In this document: one piece after another, positions 1 through 6,446 of the stretch
How the letters are laid out: each line of letters opens with the position of its first letter
Position numbering within the stretch: the stretch's first letter is position 1
From: an uncultured Bacteroidota bacterium
Lineage (GTDB): Bacteria > Bacteroidota > Bacteroidia > Chitinophagales > Chitinophagaceae
Length of the DNA: 6,446 nt
Assembly (NCBI GenBank): GCA_903933765.1
Contig: CAIZLI010000190.1
Coordinates: 1-6,446 of the forward strand
Direction of reading: 5' to 3'
Made by a program: the position numbers and the translations under genes
The notes under the pieces: generated by a model
Databases searched by the model: none
Told to the model about the DNA's origin: nothing
The model's input: the letters and a program-made list of their open reading frames with translations, nothing else

Positions 1-234
1 CAAATTGGCTTTTTCATTATCCCACCAATCATTCCTGGTTTTATATTTGGGCCAATCTACTTAGGCATTACCGCTTATTTAGCAAAGCAAGGCCAAGGAG
101 GTATCAACCACAGTGCGCATCTTTGGGGATCCCTTTATGGTGTTGTATTCTTGATTGTGGCTGCTTACTTTATTGCTCAGTTTAATGTAGTTGCAAGCTT
201 TGTAGAGCAGATTAGGATTTACTTAGGAATGTAA
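1..234 (+). CDS. Rhomboid family intramembrane serine protease, C-terminal part (5' end outside window)
   Basis: The frame is open from base 1 to the TAA at 232-234 and gives 77 residues. Two hydrophobic helices are visible, at about residues 2-27 and 41-60. Between them lies INHSAHLWGSLYG (residues 35-47), which matches the start of the last core helix of rhomboid proteases. There the histidine (probably His40) pairs with a serine in an upstream GxSG motif, which lies outside the window. The preceding PGFIFGPIYLG stretch also fits Bacteroidota rhomboids. Rhomboids cleave membrane proteins within the bilayer of the cytoplasmic membrane; the substrate here cannot be told. After the last helix comes a short tail of about 17 residues ending IRIYLGM, with no extra domain. 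The gene converges on tilS and overlaps its 3' end by 23 bp. Without the serine motif in view, an inactive homologue cannot be excluded. Confidence 0.8.
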   Translation, partial: QIGFFIIPPIIPGFIFGPIYLGITAYLAKQGQGGINHSAHLWGSLYGVVFLIVAAYFIAQFNVVASFVEQIRIYLGM

Positions 235-1603
235 TTTTTAAAACACGCTTGGTATTGGGTGTAATTTTAAATCGTTCGTCAATTCTTTGGCCTACAACCC
301 ATGCAATTTTACTATCTGAACAAAGCACAGTGGTCATGGACTTGATGGCAGGACTTAATTTTAAACTGCCTAAAAAATGATTCAGCTTCTTTTTTTTACG
401 CAGGCCTAATGGATAAAAATAATCTGTCGCTACCCATGACCTGTTTAACAATGGCCAACTTAATTGATCCGCATCTAAATAAGCCATATTCGTACTCGTA
501 TCCATTTTAAGTGCCTCCATATTGTCAATCCATTCCAATTGGAATTTTCCAAATAAAGTATCTAATACGCCCTGGTCTTTTGATATCGTATCATATACTT
601 TATCTTCTTGGTTAGATACAATTTGAATTTCATTATCCCATTTGATTAAACGATGGGATGCAGATACAATAAAGGCGCCCTTAGTAGCTCCTACTATTTT
701 ATGAATCTCTTTTATTTGGGTTGCTTTAAACCCATATCCTTGCACCAATCCCCAGATATAAGTGGCATTGCCTTTCAATTGATTCCATGTAGCTAGTTTA
801 ATTGTTGGTATCCCCTTTGGAAAACTGATATGTTTTTTCCAATATGCTGTCACAGTAGTATCTACAATAGCTTCTGCTTCTTTTAACCTCGAAATCGTAT
901 CCAAAATTTGTTGATTCACATTTGGATAAATCGTTTCCATTTGTGGTATCAACTGATTGCGAATTAAATTTCTGGTATAATCATTTTTTAAATTAGAACT
1001 ATCTTCTACATAATTAAGCCCATTTAATTTTGCAAAATCTTTGATACTTGCTTTACTAAATGGCAATAGTGGTCTTATTAAATCGATATGATCTGTCGTA
1101 AGTGGATTTTGTTGATGTGTTCTCATAGCCGGAATACCAGTCAACCCATGCAATCCTGTGCCTCTAAAAAACTGCATCAATACTGTTTCTACTTGGTCAT
1201 CTGCATGATGTGCTGTTAGTAATACCACGTTCGCTTGAATATCCATTTCCTTGATCAAAGTTTCAAACCAAGCATATCTAATTTCCCTAGCAGCCTGTTG
1301 GATGCCCATTTTATATTTTTCCGCAAAGGCCAATGTATCAAATCGTTTTGTTAAAAACGGCATGCCCATTTTTGTAGCAAATGTTTGCACAAAACTTTCG
1401 TCTCGGTTACTTTCTTCCCCTCTTAATTGAAAATTAGCGTGTGCTATTGTACAATTCGCACCCATTTGTTGCATTAAAGCAGTAAGTACAATGCTATCTA
1501 CCCCTCCACTCACTGCAATAATAAAATGCGTGTTGTGGGTAGCGATACCTGGAAAAGTATTTGCCCAATGGCTTTTAAATTGTTCCAAGTCCAATAACAT
1601 CAT
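212..1603 (-). CDS. tilS: tRNA(Ile)-lysidine synthase TilS
   Basis: TilS uses ATP and lysine to convert the wobble cytidine (C34) of tRNA-Ile(CAU) to lysidine, changing its decoding from AUG to AUA and its charging from Met to Ile; it acts in the cytoplasm. From the ATG at 1603 the protein has 463 residues. The PP-loop SGGVDS is at 32-37, HANFQLRGEES at about 55-65, QAAREIRYAWF at about 103-113 and TAHHADDQVET at 130-140, all hallmarks of the N-terminal ATPase domain. EDSSNLKNDYTRNLIRN (about 200-216) is another family signature. The C-terminal TilS domain spans about 395-458, with YPLGLRKKKKLNHFL and WVVGQRIDERFKIT. The frame extends 12 codons upstream to a TTG at 1639, but that start would overlap glnS and has no ribosome-binding site. 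ATG 1603 (or the adjacent ATG at 1600) puts the gene 11 bp behind the glnS stop, so co-transcription is likely. The reading frame is intact. Confidence 0.96.
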   Translation of the reverse strand: MMLLDLEQFKSHWANTFPGIATHNTHFIIAVSGGVDSIVLTALMQQMGANCTIAHANFQLRGEESNRDESFVQTFATKMGMPFLTKRFDTLAFAEKYKMGIQQAAREIRYAWFETLIKEMDIQANVVLLTAHHADDQVETVLMQFFRGTGLHGLTGIPAMRTHQQNPLTTDHIDLIRPLLPFSKASIKDFAKLNGLNYVEDSSNLKNDYTRNLIRNQLIPQMETIYPNVNQQILDTISRLKEAEAIVDTTVTAYWKKHISFPKGIPTIKLATWNQLKGNATYIWGLVQGYGFKATQIKEIHKIVGATKGAFIVSASHRLIKWDNEIQIVSNQEDKVYDTISKDQGVLDTLFGKFQLEWIDNMEALKMDTSTNMAYLDADQLSWPLLNRSWVATDYFYPLGLRKKKKLNHFLGSLKLSPAIKSMTTVLCSDSKIAWVVGQRIDERFKITPNTKRVLKITFLSKS

Positions 1604-1614
1604 TGTTGTTTGAA

Positions 1615-3273
1615 TTATTTCATTTGCTCCTTGGCCCAAGTATCTTTAAGGGTCACTGTTCTATTGAACACCAACTTATCTTTTGTACTATTGGTATCCT
1701 GATAAAAATAGCCCTTTCTTAAAAATTGGAAACGTGCTTCTAATGCATCATTCAACAATGCAGGTTCTCCCCATGCAGTGGTTACGGTATGCAATGAATG
1801 CGGATTGATATAGGCCTTAAAATCACCTTCTGCACTGCTTGGATCTTCCACATTGAATAAACGATCATACTCGTTTAATTCAACCGGAATGGCATGCTTC
1901 GCGCTCACCCAATGTAAGGTACCTTTCACATGAATACCCGATGTATCAGAACCCGATTTAGAATTAGGGAAATATTTTGCATACACGGTGGTTACTTTAC
2001 CATTTGCATCTTTATCAAAACTTTCGCACTCAATAATATAGGCACTCTTTAATCTTACAGACAATCCTGGGCCTAATCTAAAATATTTTTTAGTTGGTTC
2101 TTCCATAAAATCATCCGCCTGAATCCATAGTTCTTTACTAAATGGAACAGGTCTTGTGCCTCCGTTAGGATCTTCAGGATTGTTTTCTGAATCTAATATT
2201 TCTTCGGCTTGCTCATAGTTGGTAATCACCAATTTAATTGGATCAGTCACCACCATTCTTCTTTGTGCAATTTTATTTAAATGTTCACGCACACAAAACT
2301 CTAGTAAGCTAAAGTCAATGATATTTTCTCTTTTAGCGATACCAATACGATCACAAAAATCACGGATACTTTCTGCAGTGTAGCCTCGTCTGCGCATACC
2401 ACTAATGGTTGGCATTCTTGGATCATCCCAACTTTGCACATGCCCTTCTTGCACCAACTGTAATAATTTACGTTTACTCATAACTGTATACGTCATGTTT
2501 AAACGTGCAAACTCATATTGATGGGATGGGAAAATGCCTAATTGCTCGATACACCAATCATATAAGGCCCTGTGTGGGATAAATTCAAGTGTACAAATTG
2601 AATGGGTGATATTTTCGATAGAATCACTTTGTCCATGTGCAAAATCATACATTGGATAAATACACCATTGGTCTCCAGTGCGGTGGTGATGTGCTTTTTT
2701 AATGCGATACAATAAAGGATCACGCATATGCATATTTGGACTTGCTAAATCAATTTTAGCACGCAATACTTTTTCGCCATCCATGTACTTCCCTGCTTTC
2801 ATATCTGCAAACAAGGTCAAGTTCTCTTGAATGCTTCTTTCTCTGAATGCATTTCCTTTTCCAGGCTGTGTGGGAGTGCCTTTTTGTTGTGCAATTGCTT
2901 CGGCAGTGCTATCATCTACATATGCCAATCCTTTTTCGATTAATTGCACTGCAAAAGCATACAATTGATCAAAATAATCTGAGGCATAACATTCTTTAAT
3001 CCAATTGAAACCAAGCCATTTTAAATCGGCCTTGATGCTTTCTACATATTCAGTGTCTTCTGTCACTGGATTGGTATCATCAAATCTTAAATTCGTGGCA
3101 CCACCAAAAGTTTCAGCAAGCCCAAAATTTAAACAAATACTTTTTGCATGACCAATATGTAAATAACCATTTGGTTCTGGAGGGAACCTAGTCAATATAC
3201 TTTTATGTTTCCCAGTTGCTAGGTCTTGGGAAATAATTTCTTCAATAAAATTTAAACTTTTTTCGTCGCTCAT
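1615..3273 (-). CDS. glnS: Glutaminyl-tRNA synthetase (GlnRS)
   Basis: GlnRS is a class I cytoplasmic enzyme that joins glutamine to tRNA-Gln with ATP. From ATG 3273 the protein has 552 residues, close to the roughly 550 of the E. coli enzyme. The class I HIGH signature lies in PEPNGYLHIGHAKS (32-45), followed by LRFDDTNP (62-69). YPMYDFAHGQSDSIENITHS (206-225) is the glutamine-recognition region, and VMSKRKL (264-270) is the KMSKS loop. The NGYLHIGHAKS form and the ITHSICTLEF segment separate it from GluRS. Residues from about 335 to the end form the two beta-barrel anticodon-binding domains, including GTLHWVSAKHAIPVE. The frame extends to a TTG at 3303, but the ATG at 3273 (MSDEKSLNFIEE) matches the usual short N-terminus. 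The 70-bp leader is the longest gap in the minus-strand series, so a promoter may lie there. Presence of GlnRS implies direct charging of tRNA-Gln, not obligate reliance on amidation by GatCAB. Confidence 0.97.
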   Translation of the reverse strand: MSDEKSLNFIEEIISQDLATGKHKSILTRFPPEPNGYLHIGHAKSICLNFGLAETFGGATNLRFDDTNPVTEDTEYVESIKADLKWLGFNWIKECYASDYFDQLYAFAVQLIEKGLAYVDDSTAEAIAQQKGTPTQPGKGNAFRERSIQENLTLFADMKAGKYMDGEKVLRAKIDLASPNMHMRDPLLYRIKKAHHHRTGDQWCIYPMYDFAHGQSDSIENITHSICTLEFIPHRALYDWCIEQLGIFPSHQYEFARLNMTYTVMSKRKLLQLVQEGHVQSWDDPRMPTISGMRRRGYTAESIRDFCDRIGIAKRENIIDFSLLEFCVREHLNKIAQRRMVVTDPIKLVITNYEQAEEILDSENNPEDPNGGTRPVPFSKELWIQADDFMEEPTKKYFRLGPGLSVRLKSAYIIECESFDKDANGKVTTVYAKYFPNSKSGSDTSGIHVKGTLHWVSAKHAIPVELNEYDRLFNVEDPSSAEGDFKAYINPHSLHTVTTAWGEPALLNDALEARFQFLRKGYFYQDTNSTKDKLVFNRTVTLKDTWAKEQMK

Positions 3274-3300
3274 AGGATATGATCTATTCGGGTAAAGGTA

Positions 3301-3323
3301 CAAAAACCTACCCCAAAAACCTA
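3301..3323. repeat. Two-copy 13-bp-period tandem repeat in the glnS leader
   Basis: CAAAAACCTA occurs at 3301-3310 and again, identical, at 3314-3323, separated by CCC. On the coding strand this reads TAGGTTTTTG twice, about 28-50 bases upstream of the glnS ATG. The copies are T-rich and just precede TACCTTTA (minus strand, 3300-3293), which resembles the Bacteroidota -7 element TAnnTTTG in seven of eight positions. No TTTG lies at the expected distance of about 19 bases upstream, so the promoter assignment is weak. Two copies of a 10-mer may also be chance in T-rich DNA. Confidence 0.5.
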
Positions 3324-3343
3324 TCGCATTTTAGTATGCTGTA

Positions 3344-3958
3344 TTAGCCCTTGGTACCATATACTTTTTGCACTTCTAAGACCAATTTTTCAATCTCTTG
3401 GTCATCTCCATTTGGGCTATAGGGTTGCTTTAAGCTACTTCCAAAGACAAAGGCAACAGTTTGCCATAAACCAGCATTCAATCCACCTTTATATTCCTTG
3501 ATTAACTGATAACAATTATTGCCAGTTTCACGATTGATTAATTTCATAAGGACCTTTCCCTGATAAACAGATAAACTAGTCACTTTATCAGCAAATTCCC
3601 TTTTCAATTCTTTTTCTCTAGACTTAATAATCTGCTTTCTTATTTTTTCATCCTGCACATTGGCCAATTCTGCATTCACCGATTGAATCACCTTACTAGC
3701 TGATCTTGCATATGGATAAGTCACATACACCGCATTGCGCAATCTTGTCCAATTCTTCCAATAGTTTTTTAATGCATTCGTCTGAACTGCAGACACCATG
3801 ACCGTTGGCAACCAAGATTGAGGAATGGTATCGCCCTCTGGCGTAATATAAGCTTCCACCCTTACTGTATCATACTGACTCGTCTGCGCAAAAAGCTGCT
3901 TTGGCAAGCTCATTGTCATTATAAATAGTAGTATACAAAAGATGGTTCTCATATGCAT
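3344..3958 (-). CDS. DUF4294 family exported protein of unknown function
   Basis: The function is unknown. I recognise the protein as DUF4294-like from NYWKNWTRLRNAVYVTYPYARSA (about 65-87 of 204 residues) and the C-terminal part TGNNCYQLIKEYKGG, LNAGLWQTVAFVFG and YSPNGDDQEIEKLV. It begins with a signal peptide: a short Arg-containing start, a hydrophobic core (IFCILLFIMTMSL) and a probable cut after LFA (residue 24). The mature part should therefore lie in the periplasm. No cysteine follows the cut, so it is not a lipoprotein. The middle, about 100-125, is rich in Lys/Arg/Glu and probably helical. I see no catalytic motif. The frame reaches a TTG at 3976, but the ATG at 3958, or the one at 3952 giving MRTIFCILLF, suits a signal peptide better. 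It starts 27 bp behind ccmF and is probably co-transcribed with it, though this need not mean a role in cytochrome assembly. Confidence 0.85.
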   Translation of the reverse strand: MHMRTIFCILLFIMTMSLPKQLFAQTSQYDTVRVEAYITPEGDTIPQSWLPTVMVSAVQTNALKNYWKNWTRLRNAVYVTYPYARSASKVIQSVNAELANVQDEKIRKQIIKSREKELKREFADKVTSLSVYQGKVLMKLINRETGNNCYQLIKEYKGGLNAGLWQTVAFVFGSSLKQPYSPNGDDQEIEKLVLEVQKVYGTKG

Positions 3959-3985
3959 TGATACACTAATATACAAAAAGTAACC

Positions 3986-6409
3986 CTATTTCTTAAAACG
4001 ATAATAGGCTCCCATCATGAATCCAATGGTAGTTACAATTACACCCAACCATAATAAATTGATCCAAGGGAACTCATATACCTTTAAAGTAATGAGGTTG
4101 GTTAAAGCAGTTGACTCTTTCACTCCTATTTCTAAAATGCCTTTTTCTTGGTCAATTACTTTATTAAAACTCAATACTAAATTCTGTGCTTTTACCGTGT
4201 CCACTTTTGAAGTCAGGTTCAAACCTTCTAATAAAATACCAGGCTCTGCGATATATTTCAAACCTTCTTTTGAAACCACATTCAATTGCAATCTCAATTC
4301 ATTCACCCCAGCAGGTCTGTCACCAGGAGGATTGACATTGACTTTCTCTAGTTTAATATAACCATTGCTATAAAAAATAGAATCACCTACAGTAATATTG
4401 ATAGGCTTGAAACTTGTGGTATCTTCCTCTGTATGGTCTTGGAAAGAGGTCACGTACACAAAAATATCTTTGTGTAAATAATGCTTAGAAGATGGATTCG
4501 CAGAGAAACCCTCCATCCCTTTATTATTTTTTAAAACATCTGGATACAACTTAAAAGTCTCTCCTGTTTTCTTTTCTTTAAAATTCAATTCAAAATACCT
4601 TTTCCCGATCGCATCAAATGTGTCTCTTTCATAAGTCACATTGTATTTGCCCATATCCGTTTCGATGGTCTCAAATAAAGTTAAGTTTTCTCTTGGGTCG
4701 CCTACGGGACTATTTTTTTGGGTGGAGTCCACTCTTAAAGGACTTATCCCTGTGGTATTGTAGCTCAAGGTAGTTTTGTTTGCAGAAGAAATAAAAATAC
4801 CTGCTAACACTAAACCAAATCCAATATGGCCAATAGATGAGCTCGCTGATTTTAATTTTCCTTTTAGGACCACAGACCAATATGAAATATTGCCAACGAT
4901 CGCAAAAACAGAAGTTACAATGGCAATATATATAGCAACTAAGAATCCTGCACCCTTGTCGTCGTAAGCAACACCTACAAAAACAAAAATAACAGCACTA
5001 ATGATGATAGTAATGATGGATGGCCAGATCATTTGTTTTTTGAAATAAGCCAATGGTGTTGTCTTGTATTTCAAAAACTGTCCTATTGCTGTCAATGTAC
5101 CAATGATGATGGCTACAAAAATTTGTACTTGATTGTGTGCAAACTCTGGATCTTCTGGTGGTGCAATTTTAGTATCGAAAATTTTATTGAATACCGGTGT
5201 CGAAGTCTTAATAATAATCACCGCCGCAGAAAGCACAAGGACTAAAGAACCAATCAACATCCAAAATTCTCTGCTATCAATCGCATCTTCCTTCACAGGT
5301 TCTTGCATGTGTTTGTAACGCACAAAATATAAAACAAAGAAAGGAATGACAAAGATGAACAAGAAAAATAACAACTGCCCATTCATACCTAAATCGGTAA
5401 AAGCATGTACAGAGGTATCTCCCAAAATTCCACTTCTTGTTAAGAATGTAGAATACACAATTAATAAGAAACTAATGCCAAGGAATAAATAAGTGGCTTT
5501 TAAACTCGCTCCTGTTTTAGTATAAATCATGGCCGTATGGATACCAGCCACTAAAGTCAACCATGGCACTAAAGAGGCATTCTCTACTGGATCCCATGCC
5601 CAATAACCACCAAAAGTCAAACTCTCATAAGCCCAAGCAGCACCCATCATAATGCCTAAACCCAAAATCCCAGCCGAAAAATTAGCCCAAGGTAAAGCGG
5701 ATTTAACCCAGTGATGTTCTTTCTTTAATAAACCTGCAACTGCGTATGCAAATGGAACGATGGTGCTCGCAAATCCTAAAAATAAAATCGGCGGGTGAAT
5801 CACCATCCAATAATTCTGTAGTAAAGTATTTAAGCCTGTGCCATCTTTTAAAAGTTGCACATAATCTGGTCTGGACAAAATTGGCCAATTCATTTCATGT
5901 CTTAGTAATATAAATGGACTAGAACCAATTTTCACATCAAACACATATAAGCCAATGACCATAGATGCGAGCATCAACTGCGCAAAGCTTATTACCATCA
6001 TCACACCAGCCTCATGTGCTTTGGCTGTCTTTATTAAAATCAAACCCAAGACTGCATGCCAAAAACTCCACAGTAAAAAACTGCCTTCCTGTCCTTCCCA
6101 AAAACAACTCAATAAATATTCAAATGGTAAATTTTTATCGCTATGTGTATAAGCATACTTATATTCAAACAAATGATTGTAGATCACATAAAACAAGACC
6201 ACAAAACTTCCAACCACTGTCAAAGCCTCAATCAAAAAAGCAGTTCTTGCTAATTTTTTCCAACTTGCTTCCACCACCATCTCTTTGGCATAAAATGCTT
6301 TAGCAAATGAAAATGTAGCTACCAAAGAAGCTACAAAAGATAAGATGGATAAAAAATAACCTATTTGACCAGGTAACAAATGTTCCCCAATAAACTGAGT
6401 TGACTGCAT
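3986..6409 (-). CDS. ccmF: CcmF/CcsA-type cytochrome c haem lyase subunit
   Basis: This polytopic membrane protein, a CcmF homologue of the haem-handling CcmC/CcmF/CcsA superfamily, takes haem (from CcmE in System I) and helps attach it to CXXCH motifs of apocytochrome c outside the cytoplasmic membrane. The 807 residues contain about fifteen hydrophobic helices. Family signatures are WEGQEGSFLLW (104-114), HPPILFLGF (205-213), the tryptophan-rich haem motif GGYWAWDPVENASLVPWL (267-284) and TRSGILGDTSVHAF (324-337). The four histidines that matter in E. coli CcmF appear to be present: His205 and His335 flanking the tryptophan-rich motif, His291, and His528 in GHIGFGLVLAG. Residues about 545-780 form a large extracytoplasmic domain, followed by a last helix (782-802) and a short basic tail RFKK. 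The protein is clearly longer than the roughly 650 residues of E. coli CcmF. The start is the ATG at 6409, behind an A/T-rich leader without a Shine-Dalgarno sequence. Confidence 0.93.
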   Translation of the reverse strand: MQSTQFIGEHLLPGQIGYFLSILSFVASLVATFSFAKAFYAKEMVVEASWKKLARTAFLIEALTVVGSFVVLFYVIYNHLFEYKYAYTHSDKNLPFEYLLSCFWEGQEGSFLLWSFWHAVLGLILIKTAKAHEAGVMMVISFAQLMLASMVIGLYVFDVKIGSSPFILLRHEMNWPILSRPDYVQLLKDGTGLNTLLQNYWMVIHPPILFLGFASTIVPFAYAVAGLLKKEHHWVKSALPWANFSAGILGLGIMMGAAWAYESLTFGGYWAWDPVENASLVPWLTLVAGIHTAMIYTKTGASLKATYLFLGISFLLIVYSTFLTRSGILGDTSVHAFTDLGMNGQLLFFLFIFVIPFFVLYFVRYKHMQEPVKEDAIDSREFWMLIGSLVLVLSAAVIIIKTSTPVFNKIFDTKIAPPEDPEFAHNQVQIFVAIIIGTLTAIGQFLKYKTTPLAYFKKQMIWPSIITIIISAVIFVFVGVAYDDKGAGFLVAIYIAIVTSVFAIVGNISYWSVVLKGKLKSASSSIGHIGFGLVLAGIFISSANKTTLSYNTTGISPLRVDSTQKNSPVGDPRENLTLFETIETDMGKYNVTYERDTFDAIGKRYFELNFKEKKTGETFKLYPDVLKNNKGMEGFSANPSSKHYLHKDIFVYVTSFQDHTEEDTTSFKPINITVGDSIFYSNGYIKLEKVNVNPPGDRPAGVNELRLQLNVVSKEGLKYIAEPGILLEGLNLTSKVDTVKAQNLVLSFNKVIDQEKGILEIGVKESTALTNLITLKVYEFPWINLLWLGVIVTTIGFMMGAYYRFKK

Positions 6410-6422
6410 GTTGTAATTTTGA

Positions 6423-6446
6423 TTAGTTGGTAATGGTTACCGGTTG
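6423..6446 (-). CDS. Possible last codons of an upstream gene (partial, unidentified)
   Basis: Reading leftward from the window edge, one frame gives QPVTITN followed by TAA at 6425-6423, 13 bp before the ccmF ATG. That spacing fits the tight packing of the other minus-strand genes, so this may be the end of the preceding gene in the same unit. In System I organisms ccmE often precedes ccmF, but seven residues are far too few to identify it. Another frame is also open across these bases, so the call is tentative. Confidence 0.25.
   Translation of the reverse strand, partial: QPVTITN

Noticed and set aside
2538..2723. 61-residue open frame on the minus strand within glnS
   Set aside because: It is a different frame of a conserved part of GlnRS (the YPMYDFAHGQSDS region) with no independent support.
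3326..3339. Short hairpin GCAT-6 nt-ATGC downstream of the DUF4294 gene, considered as a terminator
   Set aside because: The stem is only 4 bp, and on the minus strand the T run lies 8 bases beyond the stem and is broken by G bases. It is too weak for an intrinsic terminator.
3959..3985. TATATTAG (minus strand, 3975-3968) in the 27-bp gap ahead of the DUF4294 gene as a -7 promoter element
   Set aside because: It matches TAnnTTTG imperfectly and has no clear TTTG at the right spacing. The short gap fits read-through from ccmF better.
4017..4361. 114-residue open frame on the plus strand inside ccmF
   Set aside because: It is antisense to the well-supported ccmF C-terminal domain, shows no recognisable motif and looks like a mirror of that gene's codons.
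5965..6303. 112-residue open frame on the plus strand opposite the ccmF 5' half
   Set aside because: It lies wholly antisense to conserved CcmF helices and has no family motif. Its Ser/Pro/Gln-rich composition is typical of an antisense shadow.
6429..6441. Inverted repeat GGTAA-TGG-TTACC upstream of ccmF, considered as an operator
   Set aside because: It has only 5-bp arms, does not extend further and probably lies in the end of the preceding gene. It could easily be chance.

Overview
The window looks like ordinary chromosome from an AT-rich member of the Bacteroidota, most likely of the Chitinophagaceae type. The protein families point there: a DUF4294-like exported protein (a family I know essentially from Bacteroidota), a long CcmF/CcsA-type haem lyase with an enlarged C-terminal extracytoplasmic part, and a rhomboid whose catalytic helix reads SAHLWGSLYG. 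The starts also fit, since they lack Shine-Dalgarno sequences and have A/T-rich leaders. The genus is not determined, and this placement is inference from remembered family features, not a search.

Layout. Positions 1-234 (+) hold the last 77 codons of a rhomboid-family intramembrane serine protease. All remaining genes lie on the minus strand and are read from right to left: possibly the last codons of an unidentified gene (6446-6423), ccmF (6409-3986), a DUF4294-family secreted protein (3958-3344), glnS (3273-1615) and tilS (1603-212). Gaps between them are about 13, 27, 70 and 11 bp, so they could be one transcription unit or two, with glnS-tilS as a second unit behind the 70-bp gap. The rhomboid and tilS genes converge and their 3' ends overlap by 23 bp. 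Coding density is very high, and no stretch over 300 bp lacks a gene. I saw no tRNA, rRNA, CRISPR array, insertion sequence, riboswitch or convincing terminator.

Function. glnS and tilS are both decoding genes: one charges tRNA-Gln, the other makes lysidine at the wobble base of tRNA-Ile(CAU). CcmF is a membrane subunit that attaches haem to apocytochrome c, so the organism makes c-type cytochromes. The DUF4294 protein has a signal peptide and no known function. For three minus-strand genes (tilS, glnS, DUF4294) the longest reading frame starts at TTG, but an in-frame ATG 6-12 codons further in fits both the family N-terminus and the gene spacing better, and those ATGs are used here.

I found no evidence of a new biological system. 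The items worth a second look are the uncharacterised DUF4294 protein next to ccmF, the large CcmF C-terminal domain, the convergent 3' overlap and a short tandem repeat in the glnS leader.
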